Shown here piece by piece: positions 9,624 through 18,584 of a DNA stretch of 33,894 bases. This DNA comes from Minisyncoccota bacterium (GTDB lineage: Bacteria; Patescibacteriota; Microgenomatia; UBA1400; PJMF01). The notes under the pieces are model-generated. The model was not told where the DNA came from. It made no database searches and saw nothing but the letters and a program-made list of their open reading frames with translations. The DNA is taken from positions 1 through 33,894 of the forward strand of contig JAOUMD010000012.1 of assembly GCA_029881675.1 (NCBI GenBank), read 5' to 3'. A program made the position numbers and the translations under genes. The first letter of the stretch is position 1; each line of letters begins with the position of its first letter.

Positions 9624-11612
9624 TTATAACCCGACCTCAAAAACTAAAGAGCCACTAATCACAATCGCCTTATTTAACGATTCACTAACTACTAGGCCAC
9701 TAGCAGATGCTAGAGAGATACTCTTAATCTCTTTTATAAAATTACCCTCTTTATCTAAGATAATTAATCTTGAGCTACTTGGTTCTAATATATATAAATT
9801 GTTATATTCAGGCTTTGTAAAAACATAAGACTGGTCAGACAATGGCTCTGATAAACCATTAATTTCTAATACAGAACCTTCACCTCCACTAAGCTTGAAA
9901 ATTTGACCTAATTTAATTGACAACCAAATATCTCCATCAACTGCCATAGAACTAATTAGATCAAATTCTAACTCTTTGGCAGACTTAACCCATCTGATTG
10001 GATCTGAATATTCTGAATTTGAAGAATCATAACTGTACTTATATATATTCCTTTGTTCTTGATTTAAAACATAAACATTATCATTAAAAACACTGAGATA
10101 TTTTGCTTCTTTATTTGATTTTCCTTCATCAATGACTCTCTCTATTCCTTCACTTGTGAAACTCTTTTTGTGTACTCCCCCTCCAAGTAAATATATATTT
10201 TCTTCATTTACTGCAATGTCTTTAATATTCTCTAAGTCACCTAGTTCTATAACTTCAACTTTTTTATTTCCCAATTCTAATGTAATAATTTTCTTTTTAT
10301 CTTTATCTAAAAAGTAAGCAATCTCTCCAACTAACTTTGCTTTACTAGCAATAAAATCAGATTCGACCAGTTGAAAATCAAAAAAGACATCTAGTTCATT
10401 AAAAACTTCTTTACCAGAAATTGAATCATAATATTCTTTTACAATAGATAAGTGATCAATAATATATTCTTGACCAAATTTTTTCTTTGAAAAAGCTTTT
10501 TCTTTAGATTCAAGATTATCTATTATCCCTTCAATTATTTCTCTAGATTTAATTGGGTCTTCCTCTACATCTTTCTTAATTTCTTCAAATTCAGCTAACA
10601 ACGGTGATAATTCATTGGTCGCCTCTCTGACTTGAGCATCTACACTTAGTTTAAAAATTAGGGATGGAATAGAAACTAATAGAATAACTATTATTCCTAA
10701 GACCAATACTCTCATTCTTTTCTTGGCTATCTTAGAACTATCATCAACATAAACTTCATTTGAGAATAATTGCCTTAAAAATTTAAATATCTTTAATAAT
10801 AATAAATATATAAAGCGTAAGACTTTTTTAAATAAACCTAGTATTAATAATACTAAGCTAATCAATTTTTTCTTATCAAATTTTATTTTTTTCTTACCTG
10901 ATTGTGCTTCAAAAATTGGTTTGTCTTGTTGTAGTTCTTTTGTGTGTGAAATATTTCCAGACTCATCTAAATTATCATCCATAAACTCAATTGTAGGTTC
11001 CTCATCAGCACTAATATTAGAAAATTTATCTTTAGATCCATTACTATATCCCTCTGGTAAATCAGACAAAAAGGCCATTGCAACTAATGAGGAATTTTCT
11101 AAATTCTGAACTCCTGGCACGATTGAAGCAACTGTTGTATCAGCATCTAAACCTTGTGATAACTTTTGAAATATTTCTCCTTTAAATTCTAAAGATGAAT
11201 TTGTAGCAAGAACAAAGATGTCTTCAGGAATTTTCTTTCCTTCAATAACTTTAATTTGATCTTCTGCATAAAGAATACTACCAACTTTTCCATTTCTTTT
11301 TAAAAGAAGAGACCCGTTATATGCAGCAAAGATAGTTTGAGATGAGGTTAGAAAACTAGCAGATAGTTCTAAATGACAATCTTTTTCAGATACAAACCTA
11401 ACAATTCTCTTCATGAGAGAATATACAGCAGTTGCAGAATCAGGAGAATTACTTTTGATTAGATCTACTAGATCTCTACCGACATTGCCGGCTTGAGAAC
11501 CATAGACCCCAAAAGCACAAATAAACTGACCATCGGAGCTCTGAGTTACCTGAGCCCAACCATTGATCTGAGGCAGGCCAATAATAGGCGTTACTAAAAC
11601 TTTTTGGATCAT
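9624..11612 (-). CDS. PP2C-like cytoplasmic domain - TM - propeller-like extracytoplasmic domain protein
   Basis: N-term ~200 aa has a PP2C-like pattern (IFAAYNGSLLLKRNGKVGSIL...EDIFVLATNSSLEF...DTTVASIV); TM RMRVLVLGIIVILLVSIPSLIF; C-terminal repeats of short beta-strand-like segments. Confidence 0.6.
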   Translation of the reverse strand: MIQKVLVTPIIGLPQINGWAQVTQSSDGQFICAFGVYGSQAGNVGRDLVDLIKSNSPDSATAVYSLMKRIVRFVSEKDCHLELSASFLTSSQTIFAAYNGSLLLKRNGKVGSILYAEDQIKVIEGKKIPEDIFVLATNSSLEFKGEIFQKLSQGLDADTTVASIVPGVQNLENSSLVAMAFLSDLPEGYSNGSKDKFSNISADEEPTIEFMDDNLDESGNISHTKELQQDKPIFEAQSGKKKIKFDKKKLISLVLLILGLFKKVLRFIYLLLLKIFKFLRQLFSNEVYVDDSSKIAKKRMRVLVLGIIVILLVSIPSLIFKLSVDAQVREATNELSPLLAEFEEIKKDVEEDPIKSREIIEGIIDNLESKEKAFSKKKFGQEYIIDHLSIVKEYYDSISGKEVFNELDVFFDFQLVESDFIASKAKLVGEIAYFLDKDKKKIITLELGNKKVEVIELGDLENIKDIAVNEENIYLLGGGVHKKSFTSEGIERVIDEGKSNKEAKYLSVFNDNVYVLNQEQRNIYKYSYDSSNSEYSDPIRWVKSAKELEFDLISSMAVDGDIWLSIKLGQIFKLSGGEGSVLEINGLSEPLSDQSYVFTKPEYNNLYILEPSSSRLIILDKEGNFIKEIKSISLASASGLVVSESLNKAIVISGSLVFEVGL

Positions 11613-11639
11613 TCGGGTTTATTCTACCACGAAGATATT

Positions 11640-11897
11640 TTAGAGAATAAGCAAAAATAGTAGTCCTACCAATCCAACTACAATTAAGTGACCATACCCA
11701 ATGGTAAGCACTACTGGAGAAAATGGAGTAATTAAAGTTTTCTTCATGATATGAATTTGTCTGACAATAATTATGGCAAAAATAAAGTAAAGCAAAACTC
11801 CAACTAAGAACATTCCTTTTACCCCCATTAAAAGTAAGCTTGAAAGTGTATCAGCATTTGCTGATTGTGTACCAAAGGCTAAAGTAGTTTGTAACAT
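11640..11897 (-). CDS. Small two-TM membrane protein, hypothetical
   Basis: 85 aa, two hydrophobic helices; start 1 nt after the stop of the upstream gene (TAA-T-ATG). Confidence 0.7.
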   Translation of the reverse strand: MLQTTLAFGTQSANADTLSSLLLMGVKGMFLVGVLLYFIFAIIIVRQIHIMKKTLITPFSPVVLTIGYGHLIVVGLVGLLFLLIL

Positions 11898-11898
11898 A

Positions 11899-12600
11899 TT
11901 AGTTTACCCTCCCTTCAATCTTTTCTCTCTCTTCTTCTAGCATAAGTTCATTAAGTAGTTTTGTAACTCTTGATGGATGAGGAATACTTTCAAACTCAAT
12001 CTCTGTCTTTGCTCCTGCTGTCTGGATTTTAATAGATCCATAATCAAACATTGATTGGAGTGCTCCACCTGTAACAGTAGTGACGTCTTCAATCTTGTCA
12101 GTTTTTGCTGAAGAAATATCCTTATAAATAAGAGATATAAAATCTACATCAATAATTCTCTCGTCTGTAATAATATAAACACTGAAAAACCATGTTAAGA
12201 ATACTTCAAGGACAAATCCAAAAGTAATTAAATACCAGAGAACTATGGCAGCAAATTGATAATTACCAGGTAAGAATGAAAACATTCCCACAGCATTTAA
12301 AAATGCAGGCATAAATAACATTAGGAATGCGATTAAAAGAGATTTAAATAAAGTAAGTGGATGTCGTCTTAAAACTAAGACTATGTTTTCTGAACTGTCT
12401 TGATTATCAAAAGCAACCGAGACTGGTTTTGGCATAAAAGCAGACAACAATCCTGTCGCAGGAGTTTCTGCTCTCATCACTTCAGAATATTCATCTACAT
12501 GACGGTGACAAGCTTTGTGATCATCATCTATATTGTGCATTGATTCTGTTTCTTTCTTTGAGTCTTTAGTCTTCATACTTGAGTCAAAAACATTGGGCAT
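11899..12600 (-). CDS. Bacterial PH-domain (YdbS/bPH_2-like) membrane protein
   Basis: VLRRHPLTLFKSLL..., two TMs, 'YIITDERIIDVDFISLIYKDISSAKTDKIEDVTTVTGGALQSMFDYGSIKIQTAGAKTEIEFESIPHPSRV'. Confidence 0.8.
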   Translation of the reverse strand: MPNVFDSSMKTKDSKKETESMHNIDDDHKACHRHVDEYSEVMRAETPATGLLSAFMPKPVSVAFDNQDSSENIVLVLRRHPLTLFKSLLIAFLMLFMPAFLNAVGMFSFLPGNYQFAAIVLWYLITFGFVLEVFLTWFFSVYIITDERIIDVDFISLIYKDISSAKTDKIEDVTTVTGGALQSMFDYGSIKIQTAGAKTEIEFESIPHPSRVTKLLNELMLEEEREKIEGRVN

Positions 12601-12617
12601 GGACTCATTATATACTA

Positions 12618-14387
12618 TTATCTTTTCAAAACGGCTAAGAAAGACTCCTGGTTCAGCTCAACTCTACCAAATTGTTTCATTCTTTTCTTACCTTTAGCTT
12701 GTTTTTTCAATAACTTTTGACGTCGGGTGACATCACCACCATATAATTTTGCTGTAACATCTTTTCTAAAAGCTTTGATAGTCTCACGAGCGATAATTTT
12801 TCCTCCGATAGCAGCTTGAATAGGCAACTCAAACATTTGTCTTGGGACAACTTCTTTAAGCTTCTTAACTAGTCTCTTCCCTTCCTGTTCTGCTTTTTCT
12901 TGAACAGTAATTAAACTCAAAGCATCGACTGGTTCCTTATTGAGTAAAATAGAAACTTTAACCGCATCTACTTCTTTATATCCAGATAATTCATATTCTA
13001 ATGAAGCAAATCCTGATGTAAGTGACTTTAAAGTGTCATGAAAATCAATAATAATCTCAGCCAATGGAATAGAGGCTTTAACTCTCATCCTCACACCGAC
13101 ATTCTTTACTTCTTTTAATTCGCCACGTCGATCTCTAATCATCTGCATAATTGCTCCGTAGTATCTTTCTGGAGTAAAGATCACCGAATTGGTCATCGGC
13201 TCTTTGGTCATTTTAATAAAAGTTGGGTCAGGCATCTCAGAAGGAGTATGAATTTCTATTTCTTTACCATTATTATCTGTAATTTTATATGTCACAGTTG
13301 GAGCAGTAGCAATCAGGTCTAGAGAAAATTCTCTCTTTAATCTTTCAAGAACAATCTCAGCATGTAAAATTCCAAGGAATCCTACTCTTAAACCATTTCC
13401 AAGTGCAGTAGAGTGAGTCCCGGCATAAACAAGAGATGAATCATGAAGAGCAAGCTTTTCCATTGCATCTTGGAGTAGAGTAAATTCATCACCATCAATT
13501 GGATAAATCTCCATATAAACCATTGGAGTAGGTAATTTAAACCCTTCTAATGGCTTAATATCATCTCTATTTTTAAACTGAGTAATAGTATCACCAACTT
13601 TTAAATTTGAAACGTCTTTAAGACCAGTAGCGACATAGCCTACTTCTCCAGCTTTTAATTCTTTAGTTGGAGTCATCTTTGGCGTAAAAAATCCGACCTC
13701 ATTAGGCAAAAAACTTTCTCCAGTGGCAAACATTGTTAATTTTTCTTGTTTTAAAACGCCATCTATTACTCTTACGTAAACGATAGCACCCTTATGCTGA
13801 TCAAATTTTGAAGTTAAAACCATCCCTCTGAGCTTATCTGATTGGCTTGGTTTTGGAGCAGGAATACGATCAATAATTGCATCAAGAAGTTCTTCAACTC
13901 CTTGTCCAGTTTTTGCTGAAACAGATAAGATCTCATCTTCTTCAACTCCAAAAGTCTCCATACACTCAAGCATCACTTCCTCTTTATTTACAGAAGGTAA
14001 GTCCATTTTGTTAAGTACTGGGATAATTTTAAGATTTAAAGCCTTAGCTTTTTCAAAGTTAGTTAAAGTTTGAGCTTGAATACCTTGAGAAGCATCGACT
14101 AAAAGTAATACCCCTTCACAGGCAGCCAAAGAACGGCTGACTTCATAGCCAAAGTCTACATGACCTGGGGTATCAATTAAATTAAAAATATAGCCCTTAT
14201 AATCCATACGGACTGGGGCTAATTTAATAGTAATACCTCTCTCCCTTTCAATTGGGTTTGAGTCCATTATTCTGTCTTTATAATCTAGGGCTGAAACTGT
14301 ACCTGTAGTGGCCAAAAAACGATCAGTCAAGGTAGTTTTACCGTGATCGATGTGAGCAATAATAGAAAAGTTGCGAATTTGGTCCAT
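12618..14387 (-). CDS. lepA: Elongation factor 4 (LepA)
   Basis: IRNFSIIAHIDHGKTTLTDR, RERGITIK, DTPGHVDF, NKMDLP, C-term GKKRMKQFGRVELNQESFLAVLK. Start reassigned from 14402 to the ATG of MDQIRNFS. Confidence 0.97.
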   Translation of the reverse strand: MDQIRNFSIIAHIDHGKTTLTDRFLATTGTVSALDYKDRIMDSNPIERERGITIKLAPVRMDYKGYIFNLIDTPGHVDFGYEVSRSLAACEGVLLLVDASQGIQAQTLTNFEKAKALNLKIIPVLNKMDLPSVNKEEVMLECMETFGVEEDEILSVSAKTGQGVEELLDAIIDRIPAPKPSQSDKLRGMVLTSKFDQHKGAIVYVRVIDGVLKQEKLTMFATGESFLPNEVGFFTPKMTPTKELKAGEVGYVATGLKDVSNLKVGDTITQFKNRDDIKPLEGFKLPTPMVYMEIYPIDGDEFTLLQDAMEKLALHDSSLVYAGTHSTALGNGLRVGFLGILHAEIVLERLKREFSLDLIATAPTVTYKITDNNGKEIEIHTPSEMPDPTFIKMTKEPMTNSVIFTPERYYGAIMQMIRDRRGELKEVKNVGVRMRVKASIPLAEIIIDFHDTLKSLTSGFASLEYELSGYKEVDAVKVSILLNKEPVDALSLITVQEKAEQEGKRLVKKLKEVVPRQMFELPIQAAIGGKIIARETIKAFRKDVTAKLYGGDVTRRQKLLKKQAKGKKRMKQFGRVELNQESFLAVLKR

Positions 14388-14443
14388 AATATTCAAATAC
14401 ATTATCCAGTTTCAAGAAAGAAAGCTAGAAACTGTAAATGAAA

Positions 14444-14683
14444 TTACTTAGTTGTAACTAACTTGCTAAGTTGTGATTTAACTCTAGCAGCTTTGTTAGG
14501 TTCAATAAGATTTTTCTTTTTTGCTTTATCAATAGCAGAGAAAGCCAAACTTAATGTAGCTACTGTTGGGGACTTTTTAAATCCATCAACCATAGTCTTA
14601 AGTTTAGATCTTACTCTATTATTAACAACAGTCTTTCTTTGACTGCTTCTTAAAGCTTTTTTGGCGTTCTTTAGTATCGGCAT
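14444..14683 (-). CDS. rpsT: 30S ribosomal protein S20
   Basis: MPILKNAKKALRSSQRKTVVNNRVRSKLKTMV...AIDKAKKKNLIEPNKAARVKSQLSKL. Confidence 0.95.
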   Translation of the reverse strand: MPILKNAKKALRSSQRKTVVNNRVRSKLKTMVDGFKKSPTVATLSLAFSAIDKAKKKNLIEPNKAARVKSQLSKLVTTK

Positions 14684-14691
14684 AGGCGACT

Positions 14692-14720
14692 ATTATACTT
14701 GAGAAAGATAGTTTTTGCAA
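14692..14720 (-). promoter_or_regulatory. rpsT promoter (TTGCAA-17-TATAAT), -10 ends 8 nt before ATG
   Basis: Minus strand TTGCAA (14720-14715), 17-nt spacer, TATAAT (14697-14692), AGTCGCCT, ATG. Confidence 0.6.
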
Positions 14721-14809
14721 AGACAAGATTTGAAAATATAAGTTCTTTGTTGAAAAGCTTAATTTATGCTAGACTTAACTACACAAATAATAATTATAAT
14801 TTAACCATT

Positions 14810-15058
14810 ATGCCTAAAAGAGTTTTTTGGCCTGCTGCCCTGGTTACTATGGGTTTGATATTTCTAGCTTCAAATCTTGGTTTACTTCCTTTAGCTTTCT
14901 GGAACCTATGGCCAATCATCCTGATTGTCGTCGGTCTCGGTGGACTTCTCCTTTCTGATAAAGAAGATTGGGATACTGCTTCTACTCCAAAGACAAAGAG
15001 AAAAACAGCAAAGAAAACTACTGTAGCCAAGAAAAAAACAACCCGCAAGAAGAAATAA
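14810..15058 (+). CDS. LiaI/DUF5668-like two-TM protein with histone-like Lys-rich C-tail
   Basis: MPKRVFWPAALVTMGLIFLASNLGLLPLAFWNLWPIILIVVGLGGLLLSDKE... + KTKRKTAKKTTVAKKKTTRKKK. Start moved from 14699 to the ATG 9 nt after TATAAT (14795-14800). Confidence 0.75.
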   Translation: MPKRVFWPAALVTMGLIFLASNLGLLPLAFWNLWPIILIVVGLGGLLLSDKEDWDTASTPKTKRKTAKKTTVAKKKTTRKKK

Positions 15059-15060
15059 AT

Positions 15061-15762
15061 ATGAATTTCCACATTGCTATTGATGGACCCGTTGCCGCTG
15101 GTAAAGGGACTATATCTAGACTAGTTGCAGAACGATTAGGATATCTATATGTAGATACAGGAGCAATGTATCGTATGACTGCTTTGCTTGCCATTAATGC
15201 AGGAGTTGATCCTAAAGATGAAGACACTGTTGCAAAGCTTGTTGAAAATTCCAAAATGGAAATGAGAACACCTAGTGAAAATGAGAAAGATGGTCGTCTT
15301 TCTACTATTTTTTTAGATGGTGAAGATGTCTCCTGGAAAATCAGAACAGAAAAAGTCAGTCTTGGTGCTTCAAGTGTTGCACAACTTCCAAAAGTAAGAA
15401 AAATCTTAGTAAAAAAACAACAAGAAATCGCCAAAGGACAATCTGTCATTATGGAAGGCAGAGATATTACATATAGGGTATTACCTGATGCTGATCTCAA
15501 GATATTCTTGACTGGATCTGATGTAGTCAGAACTAAACGTCGTCTAACTCAACTACAGGCAAAAGGTGAAGATGTGACATTTGAAGAGGTCCTAAGAGAT
15601 CTGATCAAAAGAGATAAGCAAGACATGACTAGAAGCACTGATCCATTAAAAATAGTTGATGATGCAATAGTAATAGACACAAGTGACCTTTCAATTCAAC
15701 AAGTTGTAGAAATTATTGTTTCAAAAGCAAAAATTATGATTGAAAAGAAAAATAATGCCTAA
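15061..15762 (+). CDS. cmk: Cytidylate kinase
   Basis: HIAIDGPVAAGKGTISRLVAERLGYLYVDTGAMYR; GRDI, RRLTQL, RDxxDxxR-like region. Start at 15061 rather than 14968. Confidence 0.93.
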   Translation: MNFHIAIDGPVAAGKGTISRLVAERLGYLYVDTGAMYRMTALLAINAGVDPKDEDTVAKLVENSKMEMRTPSENEKDGRLSTIFLDGEDVSWKIRTEKVSLGASSVAQLPKVRKILVKKQQEIAKGQSVIMEGRDITYRVLPDADLKIFLTGSDVVRTKRRLTQLQAKGEDVTFEEVLRDLIKRDKQDMTRSTDPLKIVDDAIVIDTSDLSIQQVVEIIVSKAKIMIEKKNNA

Positions 15763-15976
15763 GTTTTCAAAATCCAAAGAAGAAATACAAGATATTCAAG
15801 TTAGAACTGAAAAAATTGAAGCTCAGCAAGAAGAAAAGAGATTAGAACGAGAAGAAAGAAAGAGACAAAAGGATTTAAAAAAACAACGTGAGTTCAGAGA
15901 GAAACTGGTAGGACCAATTCTTCTAATCATTACTATAGTTATTACCCTCTTAATTAAAATGTTTTCAGCAAAATAA
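15755..15976 (+). CDS. Small highly charged coiled-coil protein with C-terminal TM anchor
   Basis: MPKFSKSKEEIQDIQVRTEKIEAQQEEKRLEREERKRQKDLKKQREFREKLVGPILLIITIVITLLIKMFSAK; start overlaps end of cmk. Confidence 0.65.
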   Translation: MPKFSKSKEEIQDIQVRTEKIEAQQEEKRLEREERKRQKDLKKQREFREKLVGPILLIITIVITLLIKMFSAK

Positions 15977-15989
15977 TTTATATATTTTA

Positions 15990-18488
15990 TTATTTAGGAT
16001 TAGTAAACTGAGCAAAGATTCCATTTTTACAATTATTTGTAGGCTCAGTTCCATAGATAAAATACTCACTAGTAGTACGACAACTCTGACATGGTAGTGT
16101 ACCTGCTAATGCACAGACATCTTGTTTTAAGATACCAGCCGGTGAAGCAAACTGATGAGGCTCATCTTGACTTAGGTTTAACCTCATAATTTGATTCCAA
16201 ATTGGAGAAGCTCCAGTAATTCCAGAAGCGACATAGCTCATTGAAGTATTGTCATTATTACCAACCCAAACGGCTACTACTCTGTCACTGGTATACCCAA
16301 TAGTCCAGTTATCACGAAGGGAATTTGTTGTACCTGTTTTTACCGCCACCTGTTGGTCAGGAATATTAAGGACAGAGTAAAGACCAAAAGCTGGCTTTCT
16401 TGCCTCATTATCAGATAAGACATCACTAATTAAAAAAGCTACTCTTGGATCTACTGACTGAAGTGAAAAACAATTTTTACCATTAAGAGCACAATTATTT
16501 TTATACAATAGTTTTCCATTTACATCTCTGACTTCCAACAATGGATTTAATTCCATAGTTTTACCTTGATTTGCAAAAGTTCCATAGACTTGGGCCAATT
16601 CTGTCATTAAAACTTCGCCACCTCCTAAAGTTAATGACAAGCCAAATCTCTTACGATCTTGCCAAGTAGTCACTCCCATCAGCTCTGCTTTATCTATCAT
16701 CTTTTCTACTCCCAGTTCTGCTAGTAACTTTACTGCTGGGATATTGTATGAACTGGCCAAAGCTTGTTTGAGAGGAACATTGCCATGGTATTTACCATCA
16801 TAATTTTTTGGACTATATGGTGGGCTACCCACAACTTGATATGTAATAGGCGTATCTTGAATCGTAGAAATAATACTCTTGCCACTTTCTAGAGCTAAAG
16901 CATAAGTAATTGGCTTAATTGAAGATCCTGGTTGTCGTGGTCTTAAAGTTACATTAACTTGACCATCATTTTCAAAATCAAAGTAATCTTTACTTCCAAT
17001 CATACTTAAAATTTCACCTGTCTGAGGATTTGTTACTAATGATGCACCATTCTGGATATTAAGCCGTTCTAAAGTAGCTAATTCATTTACTAAGGCTTCT
17101 TGGGCATCTTCTTGCAAGGATAAATCTAGTGTAGTTCTAACTTCCAAACCACCTTGATTAACAACATCTTCTCCATACTTTTGAGCTAACAATTCTTTGA
17201 CATACATAACAAAGTGAGGTGCCCTAATATCAATTGAATCTGACTTAAACTGCAGCTCTTCACTATATGCCTCTTGAGCCTGTTCTTGGCTGATATAACC
17301 ATCTTCAACCATCCTCCTTAGTACCTCTGCTTGTCTTGCATATGCAAGTTCTGGATTAGATCCAAAAGGAGTATATTCTGATGGAGCTTTGGGTAACCCT
17401 GAAAGCATTGCTCCCTCTGCAAGAGAAAGTTGTCCAACAGATTTTCCATAATACTTTTGCGCCGCTTCTTCAATTCCGTAAATTGCTCCACCATATGCAA
17501 TCTCATTAAAATACATCTCTAAGATTTCATCTTTTTCAAAAGTACCTTCGACTAATACAGCAACAATAATTTCTCTAATTTTTCTTTCTATGGTTCTCTC
17601 TGGACTTAGTAATCTATTTTTCACTAACTGTTGAGTAATCGTTGATCCACCTTGGACAGGTTTACCCTGAATATTTGCAATTGATGCCCTAATAATTCCG
17701 CTGATGGAAAATCCAGGATGTTTATAGAAATCTTTATCCTCAATCGCAATGGTGGCTTGTTTGACATGCTCAGGGATTCTTGAGATAGGAATTAAAGTTC
17801 TATTTTCATCTTTATAAATTCTAAACAATACCTTGCCATTCCTATCTAAAATTCTAGTGGTAACTATTTGTTCTTTTTCGACTAATCCATGAGGAGATGG
17901 TAGATCTTTCAGTACTCTTTCATAAAAAAGATATGTACTTCCAAAAAGCATTAAACTAAAGATCACAGAAAATAATATCTGAAATGGATGATTTTTATAG
18001 TAATTGAAGACGTTCTTAAAATGGTTAGAGTAATAAATAACTCCTGATTTTGATTTAACCTTAAATGTTTTTTTCTTGGTTTTCTTTTTTAAATTATTGT
18101 TTTTATTTTTTTGTTTTCTTTTGAGTAGGTTTTTATAATTAAAATTATTTTTAAAATCATATTTTGCAAAGAATTCGACAAGTGAAAAACTAGACTTAAC
18201 TTTCTTACGAGGTCTACCTCTCTTTTTCTTTTTAATAAATATGGATGTTATCTTTTCCTCAGTTTTATCTAGATTCTTATAAATCTTTTTCTCATAATAA
18301 ATCTTTGATTTAATATAATTAACTTTAAAACTTCTAAACCTCTTTATAGGTGCAACAATTCTATCCACTAAAACTTTACTCAACCCGACCTCTCTTAGTT
18401 TTTTCTTTAACTTTCTAAGATCTATTTTTGAGTTTTTATTTAATGGATTATTCTTTATTTTGCTTGCAGATTGTTTCTGCTGAACCAT
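15990..18488 (-). CDS. Class A penicillin-binding protein (PBP1A-like) with long basic N-terminal cytoplasmic region
   Basis: GT51: EDKDFYKHPGFS, GGSTITQQLVKN; transpeptidase: GSSIKP, SYN, KTGT. Start reassigned to MVQQKQ at 18488, 8 nt after TATCAT. Confidence 0.93.
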   Translation of the reverse strand: MVQQKQSASKIKNNPLNKNSKIDLRKLKKKLREVGLSKVLVDRIVAPIKRFRSFKVNYIKSKIYYEKKIYKNLDKTEEKITSIFIKKKKRGRPRKKVKSSFSLVEFFAKYDFKNNFNYKNLLKRKQKNKNNNLKKKTKKKTFKVKSKSGVIYYSNHFKNVFNYYKNHPFQILFSVIFSLMLFGSTYLFYERVLKDLPSPHGLVEKEQIVTTRILDRNGKVLFRIYKDENRTLIPISRIPEHVKQATIAIEDKDFYKHPGFSISGIIRASIANIQGKPVQGGSTITQQLVKNRLLSPERTIERKIREIIVAVLVEGTFEKDEILEMYFNEIAYGGAIYGIEEAAQKYYGKSVGQLSLAEGAMLSGLPKAPSEYTPFGSNPELAYARQAEVLRRMVEDGYISQEQAQEAYSEELQFKSDSIDIRAPHFVMYVKELLAQKYGEDVVNQGGLEVRTTLDLSLQEDAQEALVNELATLERLNIQNGASLVTNPQTGEILSMIGSKDYFDFENDGQVNVTLRPRQPGSSIKPITYALALESGKSIISTIQDTPITYQVVGSPPYSPKNYDGKYHGNVPLKQALASSYNIPAVKLLAELGVEKMIDKAELMGVTTWQDRKRFGLSLTLGGGEVLMTELAQVYGTFANQGKTMELNPLLEVRDVNGKLLYKNNCALNGKNCFSLQSVDPRVAFLISDVLSDNEARKPAFGLYSVLNIPDQQVAVKTGTTNSLRDNWTIGYTSDRVVAVWVGNNDNTSMSYVASGITGASPIWNQIMRLNLSQDEPHQFASPAGILKQDVCALAGTLPCQSCRTTSEYFIYGTEPTNNCKNGIFAQFTNPK

Positions 18489-18584
18489 ATAAAAAAATGA
18501 TAGCATTTGATCTACTATGAAACAACTGTTGTAAATGTAGAATTTGATGAAAAATAGATATAAAACTGAGCAAAAATATTAATA

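Noticed and set aside
9163-9640. tmRNA (ssrA) or tRNA genes near smpB
   Set aside because: No tRNA-like or ssrA-like stretch recognised in the short intergenic gaps; not excluded elsewhere in the genome.
14407-14434. CAGTTTC...GAAACTG inverted repeat between rpsT and lepA
   Set aside because: 7-bp arms with a 14-nt loop and no T-tract; not reliable as a terminator, though it could be an attenuator.
14794-15072. - strand 92-aa ORF
   Set aside because: Antisense to the LiaI-like gene; composition is the complement of its Lys-rich tail.
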